Source: G025836975 sp040391135 (GTDB taxonomy: Bacteria; Pseudomonadota; Gammaproteobacteria; Burkholderiales; Burkholderiaceae_B). From it: a stretch of DNA of 64,000 nucleotides. This document shows positions 50,842 to 60,467 of the stretch, in pieces. The notes beneath the pieces were generated by a model. That model worked only from the letters and a program-made list of their open reading frames with translations. It was not told where the DNA came from and ran no database searches. The stretch's first letter is position 1, and each line of letters starts with the position of its first letter. Location: assembly GCA_040391135.1 (NCBI GenBank), contig JBEBYL010000002.1:62001-126000 (forward strand), written 5' to 3'. Position numbers and translations under genes: made by a program.

Positions 50842-52557
50842 TTAGAACAGGAAATAACGTTGGGCCATGGGCAATATCGAGGCCGGCTCGCACGTCAGCA
50901 GCTTGCCGTCGGCCATGACTTGGTAGGTTTGCGGATCCACCGAAATATGAGGCAGCCAGTTGTTGCGCACCATGTCCTTCTTGCCCAGGTCGCGGCATCC
51001 ATGCACAGCCTCCAGCGTTTTACCCAGGCCCAGCTGATGCAAGGCGGGATTGGCCATTGCGGCTTGCGACACGAAGGTCAGCGAGGTCTTGAGCGCGTTG
51101 CCGAAGCTGCCGAACATGGGCCGGAAATGAACCGGCTGGGGTGTGGCGATCGATGCGCCAGGGTCGCCGACGACGGCCGCGGCGATCATTCCGCCTTTAA
51201 GCACCATATGGGCCTTGACACCGAAGAAGGCGGGGCGCCAAAGCACCAGGTCGGCAAGCTTGCCCGCTTCGATGGAGCCCACTTTGTGGGCAATGCCGTG
51301 GGCCAGTGCGGGGTTGATGGTGTACTTGGCAATATAGCGCTTGATGCGTTCGTTATCGGAGCGAGCGCTGTCGCCTTCAAGCGCGCCTAGCTGCGCTTTC
51401 ATTTTGTCGGCCGTCTGCCAGGTGCGCAAGACCACTTCGCCCACACGCCCCATGGCTTGCGAATCGGAGCTCATGATCGAAAATGCCCCCAAGTCGTGCA
51501 GGACGTCTTCGGCGGCGATGGTTTCGCGGCGTATGCGGCTTTCGGCAAACGCCAGGTCTTCCGCAATGGACGGGTTCAGGTGATGGCACACCATGAGCAT
51601 ATCCAGATGCTCGTCGATGGTGTTGATGGTGAACGGCATGGTGGGATTGGTCGAGGCCGGCAATACGTTGGGCATCCCGGCCGCCTTGATGATGTCGGGA
51701 GCGTGGCCGCCGCCGGCGCCTTCGGTATGGAAGGAGTGGATGCAGCGGCCTTTGAAGGCCTTGAAGGTGTCCTCGACAAAACCCGATTCGTTCAAGGTAT
51801 CGCTATGGATGGCGACCTGCACGTCGGTTTGGTCGGCCACCGATAGGCAGTTGTCGATGGCGGCCGGCGTGGATCCCCAGTCTTCGTGAAGCTTCAGGCC
51901 AATGGCGCCTGCTTCGATCTGTTCGAACAGCGGACTCGGTACGCTGGCGTTTCCCTTGCCCAGCAGGCCGATATTGACCGGGAAGGCGTCCAGCGCCGAT
52001 AGCATCGAATGGATATGCCAGGGCCCCGGCGTGCAGGTGGTGGCGAACGAACCCGCGCTCGGGCCGGTGCCGCCGCCTATCAGCGTGGTGGTGCCGGTAG
52101 CCAGGGCTTCGTCGAACTGCTGGGGGCAAATGAAATGGATGTGGGTGTCGATAGCGCCGGCCGTGACGATCATGCCTTCGCCCGCGATGATTTCGGTGGA
52201 CGGCCCCGCGATGATGGTGACGGCGGGCTGGATATCGGGATTGCCGGCCTTTCCTATGCCGGAAATCAGGCCGTTCTTGATGCCTATGTCGGCCTTGACG
52301 ATGCCGCTTATCGCATCGATGATCAGGGCGTTGGTAATGATGGTATCGGCGCAGTCGGCGCTGTCGCGCTGGCTTTGGCCCATTCCATCGCGTATGACCT
52401 TGCCTCCGCCGAATTTCACCTCTTCACCAAAGAGCGTGTAGTCCTTTTCGACCTCAGCCAGCAATTGCGTATCGGCCAGGCGGATGCGGTCGCCCACTCC
52501 GCCGACGATGGTGGGCCCAAACATTTCCGTGTAGGCGAGGCGTGATATGACAGGCAT
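50842..52557 (-). CDS. ureC: Urease alpha subunit (catalytic)
   Basis: Hydrolyses urea to ammonia and carbamate at a dinickel site. The 571-residue protein contains HIH (H139, H141), the carbamylated lysine K222 in GLKLHEDWG, the flap C324-H325-H326 in MVCHHLN, and D365 in SSDSQAMGR. VGDRIRLADT is the standard start region. Its ATG overlaps the ureB stop by one base. Confidence 0.98.
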   Translation of the reverse strand: MPVISRLAYTEMFGPTIVGGVGDRIRLADTQLLAEVEKDYTLFGEEVKFGGGKVIRDGMGQSQRDSADCADTIITNALIIDAISGIVKADIGIKNGLISGIGKAGNPDIQPAVTIIAGPSTEIIAGEGMIVTAGAIDTHIHFICPQQFDEALATGTTTLIGGGTGPSAGSFATTCTPGPWHIHSMLSALDAFPVNIGLLGKGNASVPSPLFEQIEAGAIGLKLHEDWGSTPAAIDNCLSVADQTDVQVAIHSDTLNESGFVEDTFKAFKGRCIHSFHTEGAGGGHAPDIIKAAGMPNVLPASTNPTMPFTINTIDEHLDMLMVCHHLNPSIAEDLAFAESRIRRETIAAEDVLHDLGAFSIMSSDSQAMGRVGEVVLRTWQTADKMKAQLGALEGDSARSDNERIKRYIAKYTINPALAHGIAHKVGSIEAGKLADLVLWRPAFFGVKAHMVLKGGMIAAAVVGDPGASIATPQPVHFRPMFGSFGNALKTSLTFVSQAAMANPALHQLGLGKTLEAVHGCRDLGKKDMVRNNWLPHISVDPQTYQVMADGKLLTCEPASILPMAQRYFLF

Positions 52558-52862
52558 TACAGTGCTCCCATGATGTCGCCGTTGAAACCGTAAACCTTGC
52601 GCTCGCCGGCCAGCGCAACCAGCTCGACGGTTTTTTTCTGGCCCGGCTCGAAGCGAACGGCCGTTCCGGCCGCAATGTTCAAACGAAAGCCGCGGGCGGC
52701 TTTTCGATCGAACTTGAGCGCCGCGTTGACTTCGGCGAAATGGTAGTGGGAACCGACCTGTACGGGGCGGTCGCCGGTATTGACGACATCGACCGCGCAG
52801 GTGGGCCGCCCCGCGTTCAGTTCGATGTCGCCGTCTTCAACAAGAATTTCTCCGGGTATCAT
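52557..52862 (-). CDS. ureB: Urease beta subunit
   Basis: The 101-residue structural subunit has MIPGEILVEDGDIELNAGRP, GSHYHFAEVN and GTAVRFEPGQKKTVELV, all diagnostic. It encodes separately from ureA, as in typical Gram-negative three-subunit ureases. Confidence 0.97.
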   Translation of the reverse strand: MIPGEILVEDGDIELNAGRPTCAVDVVNTGDRPVQVGSHYHFAEVNAALKFDRKAARGFRLNIAAGTAVRFEPGQKKTVELVALAGERKVYGFNGDIMGAL

Positions 52863-52897
52863 GGCGTGCGTCCTGGCGAGATATTGATGATCGTGGA

Positions 52898-53518
52898 TCA
52901 GTTTGCAATGGTGTACAGGGCCGCGCCGTATGCGGCGATGCCGGCGCCGGCCGCGCGCGCCAACCAGGCGGCGCGCCCTTTCAGAGCCAGGCCCGCGGTC
53001 AGGCCGGCGGCATGCAGCATCAGCGTAGCCAGCATGAAGCCGGCTATGTAGGCGGCCACGCCATTTCCGGCAGGCAGTTCGGCGCCGTGCGCCAGGCCGT
53101 GGAACAGGGCGAAGAAGCCGACCAGTGCGCCGCCCGCCCAGCCGGGTAGGGCGATCCGGCTTGCGGTCAGCAGGCCAAGCACCAGCAAAGACGCCATGAT
53201 GATGGGTTCGACGGCCGGCAGGCTCATGCCCGCAATGCCCGCCAGCGCGCCCACCAGCAATAGGCAAAGAAAGCTTATGGGCGTCCAGATGGCCTCTCGA
53301 AGGCTCTTGTGAGCCAGGGCAGCCCATAAGCCCACCGCCAGCATGGCAAGCAGATGGTCGGTTCCCGTCAAGGGGTGAAGCATGCCCGCCGCGAACATGC
53401 TGCCGCCCATGACGGACTCATGCCCCGGATGCGCGAGGGCGGCGCTCGATGGCAGGGCAAGAGCGAAAATGCGGACGGCATGCAGGCCCGTTGTTTGCAA
53501 GGTGGAACGAGTAGTCAT
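52898..53518 (-). CDS. ureJ: HupE/UreJ family nickel permease
   Basis: The 206-residue protein has a signal-like N terminus and six helices. The HPGHESVMGGSMFAAGMLHPLTGTDHLLAMLAVG segment, with its regularly spaced histidines, is the HupE/UreJ signature for nickel (or cobalt) binding, and FHGLAHGAELP adds the second motif. It should feed nickel to the urease encoded around it. Its place between ureA and ureB is the Bordetella-like arrangement. GGAG precedes the ATG. Confidence 0.94.
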   Translation of the reverse strand: MTTRSTLQTTGLHAVRIFALALPSSAALAHPGHESVMGGSMFAAGMLHPLTGTDHLLAMLAVGLWAALAHKSLREAIWTPISFLCLLLVGALAGIAGMSLPAVEPIIMASLLVLGLLTASRIALPGWAGGALVGFFALFHGLAHGAELPAGNGVAAYIAGFMLATLMLHAAGLTAGLALKGRAAWLARAAGAGIAAYGAALYTIAN

Positions 53519-53562
53519 CTGAGGCTCCTGATGAAAGTGGCTTCGTAGGGCTTGGAATACAT

Positions 53563-53865
53563 TTAGACGATGGGATTGTGCACGGTCACCAACTTTGTGC
53601 CGTCCGGAAATGTGGCTTCGACTTGTATATCGGCGATCATTTCCGGGACCCCTGGCATGACGTCCTCGCGCGTCAGGATGGTGGTACCGTAATGCATCAG
53701 GTCGGCCACGCTGCGGCCGTCGCGCGCTCCTTCCATCAGTTCGGCGGTGATCAGGGCAACCGACTCGGGATAGTTGAGCTTTACACCACGCGCCTTGCGG
53801 CGCTCTGCCAGCAGAGCCGCGGTGAAAATCAACAACTTGTCTTTTTCCCTTGGGGTCAGGTTCAT
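53563..53865 (-). CDS. ureA: Urease gamma subunit
   Basis: The 100-residue subunit MNLTPREKDKLLIFTAALLA shows KLNYPESVALI (as VKLNYPESVALITAELMEGARDG) and MPGVPEMIADIQVEATFPDGTKLVTVHNPIV, all characteristic. Confidence 0.97.
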   Translation of the reverse strand: MNLTPREKDKLLIFTAALLAERRKARGVKLNYPESVALITAELMEGARDGRSVADLMHYGTTILTREDVMPGVPEMIADIQVEATFPDGTKLVTVHNPIV

Positions 53866-53903
53866 GATGCGATCCTCGCGCAGGTAAGGTTATCGGGTTT
53901 TTT

Positions 53904-54752
53904 TCAGGTATTCCACAGTCGCAGATGGCGGCCTTGGACGCCCAGCAGCAAGGGGCGCATTTGCATCCATAGCGCGATGAGCAGCCCCTTCACGTCTTGC
54001 GCATGCGTGCCCAGAACGCGCAGCAGGCTAAGGCCTTGCCCGTCGGACAGCGGCATATGGGTCAAGCCGGCCCGCAGTTCTTCCTGCCATGGCAGATCCA
54101 TGGAAAGGCGGTCGGCCTCGTCGCGGCCGATGGCGGGGCCGAAAGCCCATAAGGTGGCCAGTACCGGGAAGCCGGCCAAGCCGTTCACGTTGTGGCGCAC
54201 GGCGCTATCCGCATGCAGCTCTCCGATTTCCTGCCACAGGGGGCGTTCATCCAGGGTCAGCACGGTGTTCAGCATGATCCGGCCTTCATCCCAATGCGAG
54301 GATTTTTCTATGCTGCCCAGTTGGACGATTTCCCATCCTATTGCGCGCGCCCCTGTGTGCAGATGGACCTGTGTGCTGGTGTGGGCATCGGCCTGTTCGA
54401 AAAAAATATTCTCTTGCGGCAGCCAGTCTAGGCAGGCTCCGGCCTTCACGACAATGGTCGTGTTCTGGGCAGCGCTTTTGCCGTTCGCCTTGTACCAGCG
54501 CGTGGCTCCCGGAGTGTTCAGCAAGGCATGGGCTCCCGATTGCACCGTAATGTCGATTGATAATAAATCTCCGCCCGCAATACCGGAAGGGGGGTGAAGT
54601 ATGGTTACATGGCAGATCTCGGGGCCTTCGGGGTACAGGGCTTTTTGTACAAGCAGGGGGCCTTCGTGCCGACGCTCCGAAAGGACGGTGCCGCGCGAAT
54701 TCGGATACGAGAAAGCAAGCGTCAGCTTGCCGTGCCATTCACGCATGTTCAT
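53904..54752 (-). CDS. ureD: Urease accessory protein UreD
   Basis: Scaffold chaperone that binds apo-urease and recruits UreF-UreG. The 282-residue protein has FLYPEGPEICHVTILHPPSGIAGGD-like text (as QKALYPEGPEICHVTILHPP), and QENIFFEQADAH, both conserved. Its ATG overlaps the urtE stop by four bases, joining the transporter and enzyme genes in one transcript. Confidence 0.96.
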   Translation of the reverse strand: MNMREWHGKLTLAFSYPNSRGTVLSERRHEGPLLVQKALYPEGPEICHVTILHPPSGIAGGDLLSIDITVQSGAHALLNTPGATRWYKANGKSAAQNTTIVVKAGACLDWLPQENIFFEQADAHTSTQVHLHTGARAIGWEIVQLGSIEKSSHWDEGRIMLNTVLTLDERPLWQEIGELHADSAVRHNVNGLAGFPVLATLWAFGPAIGRDEADRLSMDLPWQEELRAGLTHMPLSDGQGLSLLRVLGTHAQDVKGLLIALWMQMRPLLLGVQGRHLRLWNT

Positions 54753-55447
54753 ACCGATAGATGCCTGCGCACGTCATCGCCGTCCATTTCAGTTCGGTCT
54801 CCCTGCGCCACCACTTCGCCGCGCGAAAGAACGATGAAGCGATCCGCCAGCCCGCGGGCGAAATCGAAGTATTGCTCGCACAGCAAAATGCCGATATCGC
54901 CGCGTTCGCGCAGCAAGCGTATGACCTTGGCGATATCCTTGATGATGGAAGGCTGTATGCCTTCCGTGGGTTCGTCAAGGATGATGAGCCTGGGCTCCTG
55001 CACCAGGGCCCGCGCAATAGCCAATTGCTGCTGCTGTCCGCCCGAAAGGTCTCCGCCACGGCGTGCCAGCATGGTTTTAAGCACGGGGAAGAGTTCAAAG
55101 ACATCTTCTTTGATTCGTCGCGCGGAGGACGCCGGCTTGCCGGCCATGCCCATCAGGATGTTTTCTTCAACGGTCAGCCGCGCAAAGATTTCGCGGCCCT
55201 GGGGAACATAGGCGATACCGAGCGCGGCTCGTTGATGCGGGGCCATTCGGGTAATGTCGGCGCCCGCAAGCTCAATGCCGCCCGATGCAACCGGCAAGAC
55301 ACCCATGAGGCACTTGAGCAAGGTCGTCTTTCCGACGCCATTGCGGCCCAGCAAAGCCAGGCATTCGCCTTGCCGCACGCTTAGCGAAATCCCGCGCAGC
55401 GTATGGCTGCCGCCATAGTACTGATTGATGTTATGGACGTTAAGCAT
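54749..55447 (-). CDS. urtE: Urea ABC transporter ATP-binding protein UrtE
   Basis: The 232-residue ATPase has Walker A GRNGVGKTT, the UrtE-type loop VPQGREIFARLTVEENILMG, signature LSGGQQQQLAIARALV, and Walker B LIILDEPTEGIQPS. Starts one base after urtD's stop region. Works with UrtD. Confidence 0.95.
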   Translation of the reverse strand: MLNVHNINQYYGGSHTLRGISLSVRQGECLALLGRNGVGKTTLLKCLMGVLPVASGGIELAGADITRMAPHQRAALGIAYVPQGREIFARLTVEENILMGMAGKPASSARRIKEDVFELFPVLKTMLARRGGDLSGGQQQQLAIARALVQEPRLIILDEPTEGIQPSIIKDIAKVIRLLRERGDIGILLCEQYFDFARGLADRFIVLSRGEVVAQGDRTEMDGDDVRRHLSV

Positions 55448-55448
55448 G

Positions 55449-56294
55449 TCAGCGCCCCAGGTAGACATCGATGACGCGCGGATCGGCCTGCACCTGCGCC
55501 ATGGAGCCCTCGGCCAGCACCGATCCTTCGTGCAGCACGGTGACTTTGCCCTCGCCGGCAATATCGGTGACGAAATCCATATCGTGCTCGACGACGACCA
55601 GCGAGTGGCGGCCTTTCAATTCGTTGAGCAGTTCTCCGGTGCGTTCGGTCTCAGCGTCGGTCATGCCGGCGACGGGTTCGTCCAGCAGCAAAAGCAAAGG
55701 TTTCTGCATCAGCAGCATTCCGATCTCCAGCCATTGCTTTTGCCCATGCGAAAGCAGACCGGCCGGACGCCGGGCCTCGGGCTTGAGCCGTATGAGTTCG
55801 AGTGTGGCGTGGATCTCATCCGTTTGCTGGGCGGTGATCCGGGAAAACAGGGTGGGCCGAACGCCTTTGTCGGTCTTCAGGGCCAGCTCCAGGTTTTCGA
55901 AGACTGTATGATTTTCAAAGACAGTGGGGCGCTGGAATTTCCGGCCGATGCCGGCGCGCGCAATCTGGGACTCGTCCAGCTTGGTCAAGTCGATGTTCTG
56001 CCCGAAAAAAGCGCTGCCCGCCGTCGGCGCGGTCTTGCCAGTTATTACGTCCATCATCGTGGTCTTGCCCGCCCCGTTGGGTCCAATGATGCAGCGCAAT
56101 TCGCCTGTACTGATGTCCAGGTCGAGCTTGTTCAGCGCCTTGAATCCATCGAAGCTGACCGTAATGCCCTCTAGATAAAGGATGACCCCGTGGCGCAGGT
56201 CCACGTCGCGCTGCGCCACATGACCGTAGGCGGCATCGGAGCCAGGCCCGTCCGTGGGCGCCGGCGCCGGTTTATTTCCACTAAGCAGTTTCAT
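55449..56294 (-). CDS. urtD: Urea ABC transporter ATP-binding protein UrtD
   Basis: The 281-residue ATPase has Walker A GPNGAGKTT, the loop GRKFQRPTVFENHTVFENLELAL, signature LSHGQKQWLEIGMLLM, and Walker B LLLLDEPVAGMTDAE. An N-terminal extension of about 35 residues precedes the core. Overlaps urtC by four bases. Confidence 0.95.
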   Translation of the reverse strand: MKLLSGNKPAPAPTDGPGSDAAYGHVAQRDVDLRHGVILYLEGITVSFDGFKALNKLDLDISTGELRCIIGPNGAGKTTMMDVITGKTAPTAGSAFFGQNIDLTKLDESQIARAGIGRKFQRPTVFENHTVFENLELALKTDKGVRPTLFSRITAQQTDEIHATLELIRLKPEARRPAGLLSHGQKQWLEIGMLLMQKPLLLLLDEPVAGMTDAETERTGELLNELKGRHSLVVVEHDMDFVTDIAGEGKVTVLHEGSVLAEGSMAQVQADPRVIDVYLGR

Positions 56295-57430
56295 ATAGCG
56301 CTTCTCTTAAGATACCGGACGCGCAATTGGCGCGCAAGCCCCACCAGGCCTTGAGGCAGGAACAGTGTCGTCAGTACAAAAATAAGGCCCAGGGCATAGA
56401 GCCAGAATTCCGGCAGCACGCTGGTGAACCAGGTTTTCAGGCCATTGACCGCGCCGGCGCCGATGATCGGACCTATCAGAGTGCCGCGGCCGCCGGTCGC
56501 CACCCATATCACCATTTCAATCGACGTTTCGGTGGACATTTCGCTGGGATTGATGATGCCGACCTGTGGGACGTACAAAGCGCCCGCGATACCGCACATG
56601 ACCGCTGATACCGTCCAGATGAATAGCTTGAATCCCAGGGGTTCATAGCCGATGAAGCGCAAGCGGCTTTCGGAGTCCCGTATGGCGGTAAGGACGCGCC
56701 CAAGCTTGGATTGGGTGAGCGCGCGCGCAAATATCAGAGAAGCCGCCAGCAGCGCCAAGGTGATCCAGTACAGCGCGGCGCGTGTGCCGGATGCCGTAAT
56801 GTCATAGCCAAGAATGCGCTTGAAATCGGTAAAGCCGTTATTGCCGCCAAAGCCGGTTTCGTTGCGGAAAAAGAGCAGCATGGCGGCAAAGGTCAAGGCC
56901 TGCGTGATGATGGAAAAGTAGACCCCCTTGATTCTCGAGCGGAAGGCGAAATAGCCGAAGACAAAGGCAAGGATGCCCGGGACCAGGACCACCAGCAGCA
57001 TGGCGTACAGGAAATGATCGGTAAACGCCCAGTACCAGGGGTAGTCGTTCCAGTCCAGGAAGACCATGAAGTCCGGCACGTGGCTCTTGTAGACGCCATC
57101 GCCGCCGATGGAGCGCATCAGGTACATGCCGTGAGCATAGCCCCCCAGCGCGAAGAACAGGCCGTGCCCCAACGACAGGATGCCGGTGTATCCCCAGACC
57201 AGATCCAGCGCCAGCGCCGCCATGGCATAGCACATGAATTTCCCCATCAAGGCCACGGCGTAGGACGAGATGTGCAAGGGATGGCCGGGCGGAAAGACCA
57301 GGTTAAGCAAGGGCAGCAGCGCCAGGAGGACCGTCGCGGCGATCAGGCCTGTCCATATGCGCGGCGAAAACAGGCGCCGCCGCGCCGCGGGAAGGGAATG
57401 CGGCGGCGGGAAGGTTGGCAGGGCGCTCAT
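56291..57430 (-). CDS. urtC: Urea ABC transporter permease UrtC
   Basis: The 379-residue LivM-type permease has about ten helices. DLVWGYTGILSLGHGLFFALGGYAHGMYLMRSIG is the UrtC-style version of the LivM motif, and VWVATGGRGTLIGPIIGAGAVN is the coupling region. Longer than LivM because of an extra periplasmic loop (around GDGVYKSHVPDFMVFLDWNDYPWYW). Overlaps urtB by four bases. Confidence 0.95.
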   Translation of the reverse strand: MSALPTFPPPHSLPAARRRLFSPRIWTGLIAATVLLALLPLLNLVFPPGHPLHISSYAVALMGKFMCYAMAALALDLVWGYTGILSLGHGLFFALGGYAHGMYLMRSIGGDGVYKSHVPDFMVFLDWNDYPWYWAFTDHFLYAMLLVVLVPGILAFVFGYFAFRSRIKGVYFSIITQALTFAAMLLFFRNETGFGGNNGFTDFKRILGYDITASGTRAALYWITLALLAASLIFARALTQSKLGRVLTAIRDSESRLRFIGYEPLGFKLFIWTVSAVMCGIAGALYVPQVGIINPSEMSTETSIEMVIWVATGGRGTLIGPIIGAGAVNGLKTWFTSVLPEFWLYALGLIFVLTTLFLPQGLVGLARQLRVRYLKRSAI

Positions 57431-59079
57431 TCCACGCTCCTGCCGCGCGGAGCGAATAGCCCTTGCGGGCGTTTTTGAACGAACAGCACGATAAGCACCA
57501 ATATGGTAATTTTTGCCAGGACGGCACCCGTCCAGGGCTCCAGAAATTTATTCACGCTTCCCAGGCCCAGCGCGGCGATCACGGTGCCCGCAAGCTGGCC
57601 GACACCGCCCAGGACGACCACCATGAAGGAATCCACGATGTAGCTGCGCCCCAGGTCGGGGCCGACATTTCCGAGCTGCGATAACGCTACGCCGCCCAGC
57701 CCGGCTATGCCTGATCCCAGGCCGAAGGCAAGCATGTCGATACGGCCGGTAGGCACGCCCACGCAATCGGCCATCCGGCGGTTCTGGGTAATGGCCCTGA
57801 CGAAAAGGCCCAGGCGGGTGTGATTGAGCAGCAGCCATATCAGGAACACGACCAGCAAGGCGAAGACAATGATGGCGATGCGGTTGTAAGTCAGCACCAG
57901 CCCGCCCAGCACCGTCACGCCGCCCGACATCCATGAAGGATTTCCGACTTCCACATTCTGCGCGCCGAACAGGGTCCGGACCGCCTGCATCAGGATCAGG
58001 CTGATGCCCCATGTGGCCAGCAGCGTTTCCAGCGGGCGGCCGTACAGCCAGCGGATCACGGTCCGTTCCAGCGCCATCCCGACCAGCGCGGTAATGAAGA
58101 AGGCGACAGGGAGCGCGGCAAGAACATACCAGTCCATCCATGCGGGAGCCATCTGCCGGAACAAGACCTGAACGGCATAAGTGCTGTAGGCGCCTATCAT
58201 CAGCAGCTCGCCATGCGCCATGTTGATGACCCCCATCAGGCCAAAGGTGATGGCCAGCCCCAGCGCGGCAAGCAGGAGCACGCTGCCCAGGCTGATGCCG
58301 TAGAAAAGATTTCCCGCCCATTCGATTTTTTTCAGGCGGCTGTCGATACGCTCGATGGCGGCGGCCGCCGCGGCGCGCACGGCCTGGCTGCTTTCGGTGT
58401 AGGCGCCGGCATCCTGGCGGGCCAGCAGGTTGGCCAGGATGGGGCGAAACTCGGCATTGCCGGTATTTCCCAACGTTTGCACGGCATGCAGGCGTACCGC
58501 CGCCTCGGGGCTCTTCAGCTCAAGGCTGGCCAGTGCGACTAGCAGCGCCTTCTTCACTTCGCCGTCGGCTTCCTTGTCCATCGCCTGCGTAATAAGGCCT
58601 ATATTCGACGGGTCGCCGCCATGCTGCATGCGGCGCGCCGCGGACAGGCGCACTTGCGGGTCGGCCGAAGATAAGTGCGCGAAGGCCAGGGCCTGGCTGA
58701 TGGCGCGCCTTAAACGATTGTTGACGATGACGGCGTTGGCGTCGGCGGGCAGTTCCGTCCTCCGGCCGGTTTCCGGGTCCGTTGCCAGCTTGTCGGCGTC
58801 CAGCACCAGAAACCGGCCTTGGGAATCGGCGTAGGCCGTGCCGTCCCCAAGCGCTTCCAGCACCCGGGCAGCCATGGGCAGGGGCGACTGGCCAAGCCGG
58901 GAAATGATCTCCAGCCTGGCTGCGGTATCGCCGTCGATCAGCGGAGCAAGCACCGCCTGGTCGATCGAACCGGCATCCAGCGCAAGCGCGGCGGGCGCCG
59001 GAATCAGTATCAGCAGCGTCAAGGCGAGGCGCAGCCCCACGTTGCGCAGTGCCCCCAAACCTCCGGAGAGCCCGCGCAT
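57427..59079 (-). CDS. urtB: Urea ABC transporter permease UrtB
   Basis: The 550-residue protein is a LivH-type permease (from about residue 258, GNLFYGISLGSVLLLAALGLAITFGLMGVINMAHGELLMIGAYSTY) preceded by a signal peptide and about 220 residues of periplasmic helical repeats, typical for proteobacterial UrtB. The role of the N-terminal part is not known. The ATG follows the urtA stop directly. Confidence 0.94.
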   Translation of the reverse strand: MRGLSGGLGALRNVGLRLALTLLILIPAPAALALDAGSIDQAVLAPLIDGDTAARLEIISRLGQSPLPMAARVLEALGDGTAYADSQGRFLVLDADKLATDPETGRRTELPADANAVIVNNRLRRAISQALAFAHLSSADPQVRLSAARRMQHGGDPSNIGLITQAMDKEADGEVKKALLVALASLELKSPEAAVRLHAVQTLGNTGNAEFRPILANLLARQDAGAYTESSQAVRAAAAAAIERIDSRLKKIEWAGNLFYGISLGSVLLLAALGLAITFGLMGVINMAHGELLMIGAYSTYAVQVLFRQMAPAWMDWYVLAALPVAFFITALVGMALERTVIRWLYGRPLETLLATWGISLILMQAVRTLFGAQNVEVGNPSWMSGGVTVLGGLVLTYNRIAIIVFALLVVFLIWLLLNHTRLGLFVRAITQNRRMADCVGVPTGRIDMLAFGLGSGIAGLGGVALSQLGNVGPDLGRSYIVDSFMVVVLGGVGQLAGTVIAALGLGSVNKFLEPWTGAVLAKITILVLIVLFVQKRPQGLFAPRGRSVE

Positions 59080-60330
59080 TCAGAGCCCTTGCTTGCTTTC
59101 GTTGCCCGCAATATACGGGCTCCACGGCTGCGCCCTGATGGGGCCTTTCGTTTTCCACACGATATTGAACTGGCCATCGCCGTTGATCTCGCCGATATAG
59201 ACCGGCTTGTGCAAATGGTGGTTCGTCTTGTCCATCTGGATGGTAAAGCCGCCGGGAGCAACGAATGTCTGGCCGCCCATGGCGCTAATGACTTTGTCCA
59301 CGTCGGTCGACTTTGCCTGTTCGACGGCCTGCTTCCACAAATGGATGCCGATATAGGTTGCCTCCATCGGGTCGTTGGTGACCACGGTGTCCGAATTGGG
59401 CAGGTTCTTGGCTTTGGCGTAGGCTTTCCATTTGGCGATGAAGTCCGCGTTCACCGGGCTCTTGACCGATTGGAAGTAATTCCAGGCGGCCAGGTGGCCG
59501 ACCAGCGGCTTGGTATCCACACCGCGCAACTCTTCTTCGCCGACGGAGAAGGCAACGACCGGCACGTCGGTCGCCTTCAGTCCGGCATTGCCCAGCTCTT
59601 TGTAGAAGGGCACATTGGAGTCCCCGTTGATGGTGGATATGACGGCCGTCTTTCCGCCGGTGGCGAACTTCTTGATGTTGGCGACGATGGTCTGGTAGTC
59701 GGAATGGCCGAAGGGGGTGTAGACCTCGTCGATGTCGCTGTCTTTGACGCCCTTGGAATGCAGGAAGGCGCGCAGGATCTTGTTGGTGGTGCGCGGGTAG
59801 ACGTAATCGGTGCCCAGCAGGACGAAGCGCTTCGCGCCGCCGCCGTCTTCGCTCATCAAATACTCCACCGCCGGTATGGCCTGTTGGTTGGGCGCCGCGC
59901 CGGTGTAGAACACATTCCTCTCCAGCTCTTCACCCTCGTATTGCACGGGATAGAACAGCAATCCGTTCAGTTCCTTGAAGACCGGAAGCACCGACTTGCG
60001 CGATACCGATGTCCAGGCCCCGAAAACGACCGACACCTTGTCCTGCGCAAGCAGTTGCCGGGCTTTTTCGGCGAACAGGGGCCAGTTGGATGCGGGATCG
60101 ACAACGACGGGCTCCAGTTGTCGGCCCATGACCCCGCCCTTGGCATTGATTTCCTCGATCGTCATCAGGGCCACGTCCTTCAGCGACGTTTCGGATATGG
60201 CCATCGTTCCGGACAAGGAATGGAGTATGCCCACCTTGATCGTGTCGGCGGCGAGCGCCTGGGGCACCCAGCCCGAGGCGGCAAGCAGGCTGGCGGCGGC
60301 GATTTGCTTAAGGACGAATCTACGTTTCAT
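59080..60330 (-). CDS. urtA: Urea ABC transporter substrate-binding protein UrtA
   Basis: Periplasmic urea receptor, 416 residues. It starts MKRRFVLKQIAAASLLAASG, a twin-arginine-like signal (RRFVLK) cleaved around residue 27 (ALAA). The IKVGILHSLSGTMAISETSLKDVALMTIEEINAKGGV start and FYPVQYEGEE are the UrtA signature. First gene of the operon, 37 bases after the predicted sigma-54 start point. Confidence 0.96.
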   Translation of the reverse strand: MKRRFVLKQIAAASLLAASGWVPQALAADTIKVGILHSLSGTMAISETSLKDVALMTIEEINAKGGVMGRQLEPVVVDPASNWPLFAEKARQLLAQDKVSVVFGAWTSVSRKSVLPVFKELNGLLFYPVQYEGEELERNVFYTGAAPNQQAIPAVEYLMSEDGGGAKRFVLLGTDYVYPRTTNKILRAFLHSKGVKDSDIDEVYTPFGHSDYQTIVANIKKFATGGKTAVISTINGDSNVPFYKELGNAGLKATDVPVVAFSVGEEELRGVDTKPLVGHLAAWNYFQSVKSPVNADFIAKWKAYAKAKNLPNSDTVVTNDPMEATYIGIHLWKQAVEQAKSTDVDKVISAMGGQTFVAPGGFTIQMDKTNHHLHKPVYIGEINGDGQFNIVWKTKGPIRAQPWSPYIAGNESKQGL

Positions 60331-60378
60331 TTTGGCTCCGGATAGAAAAGGGATCGGCGGTGTTCCCCAAGGCTTAAA

Positions 60379-60393
60379 GCAAAAGCCGTGCCA
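60379..60393 (-). promoter_or_regulatory. Sigma-54 promoter of urtABCDE-ureDAJBCEFG
   Basis: On the minus strand TGGCAC, five bases (GGCTT), TTGC exactly fits the -24/-12 consensus of RpoN promoters (TGGCAC-N5-TTGC). The predicted start point is near 60367. Such promoters need an enhancer-binding activator such as NtrC. Confidence 0.8.
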
Positions 60394-60467
60394 ACTTTTT
60401 ATTTGCTGTGATACGGAGCCGGAGCTTGGTTTGCGTGGACATTGCGGCATCGAGCCGCGTCGCGTTA

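Noticed and set aside
58819..60345. 508-codon plus-strand frame opposite urtB/urtA
   Set aside because: No domains and directly opposite two certain genes.
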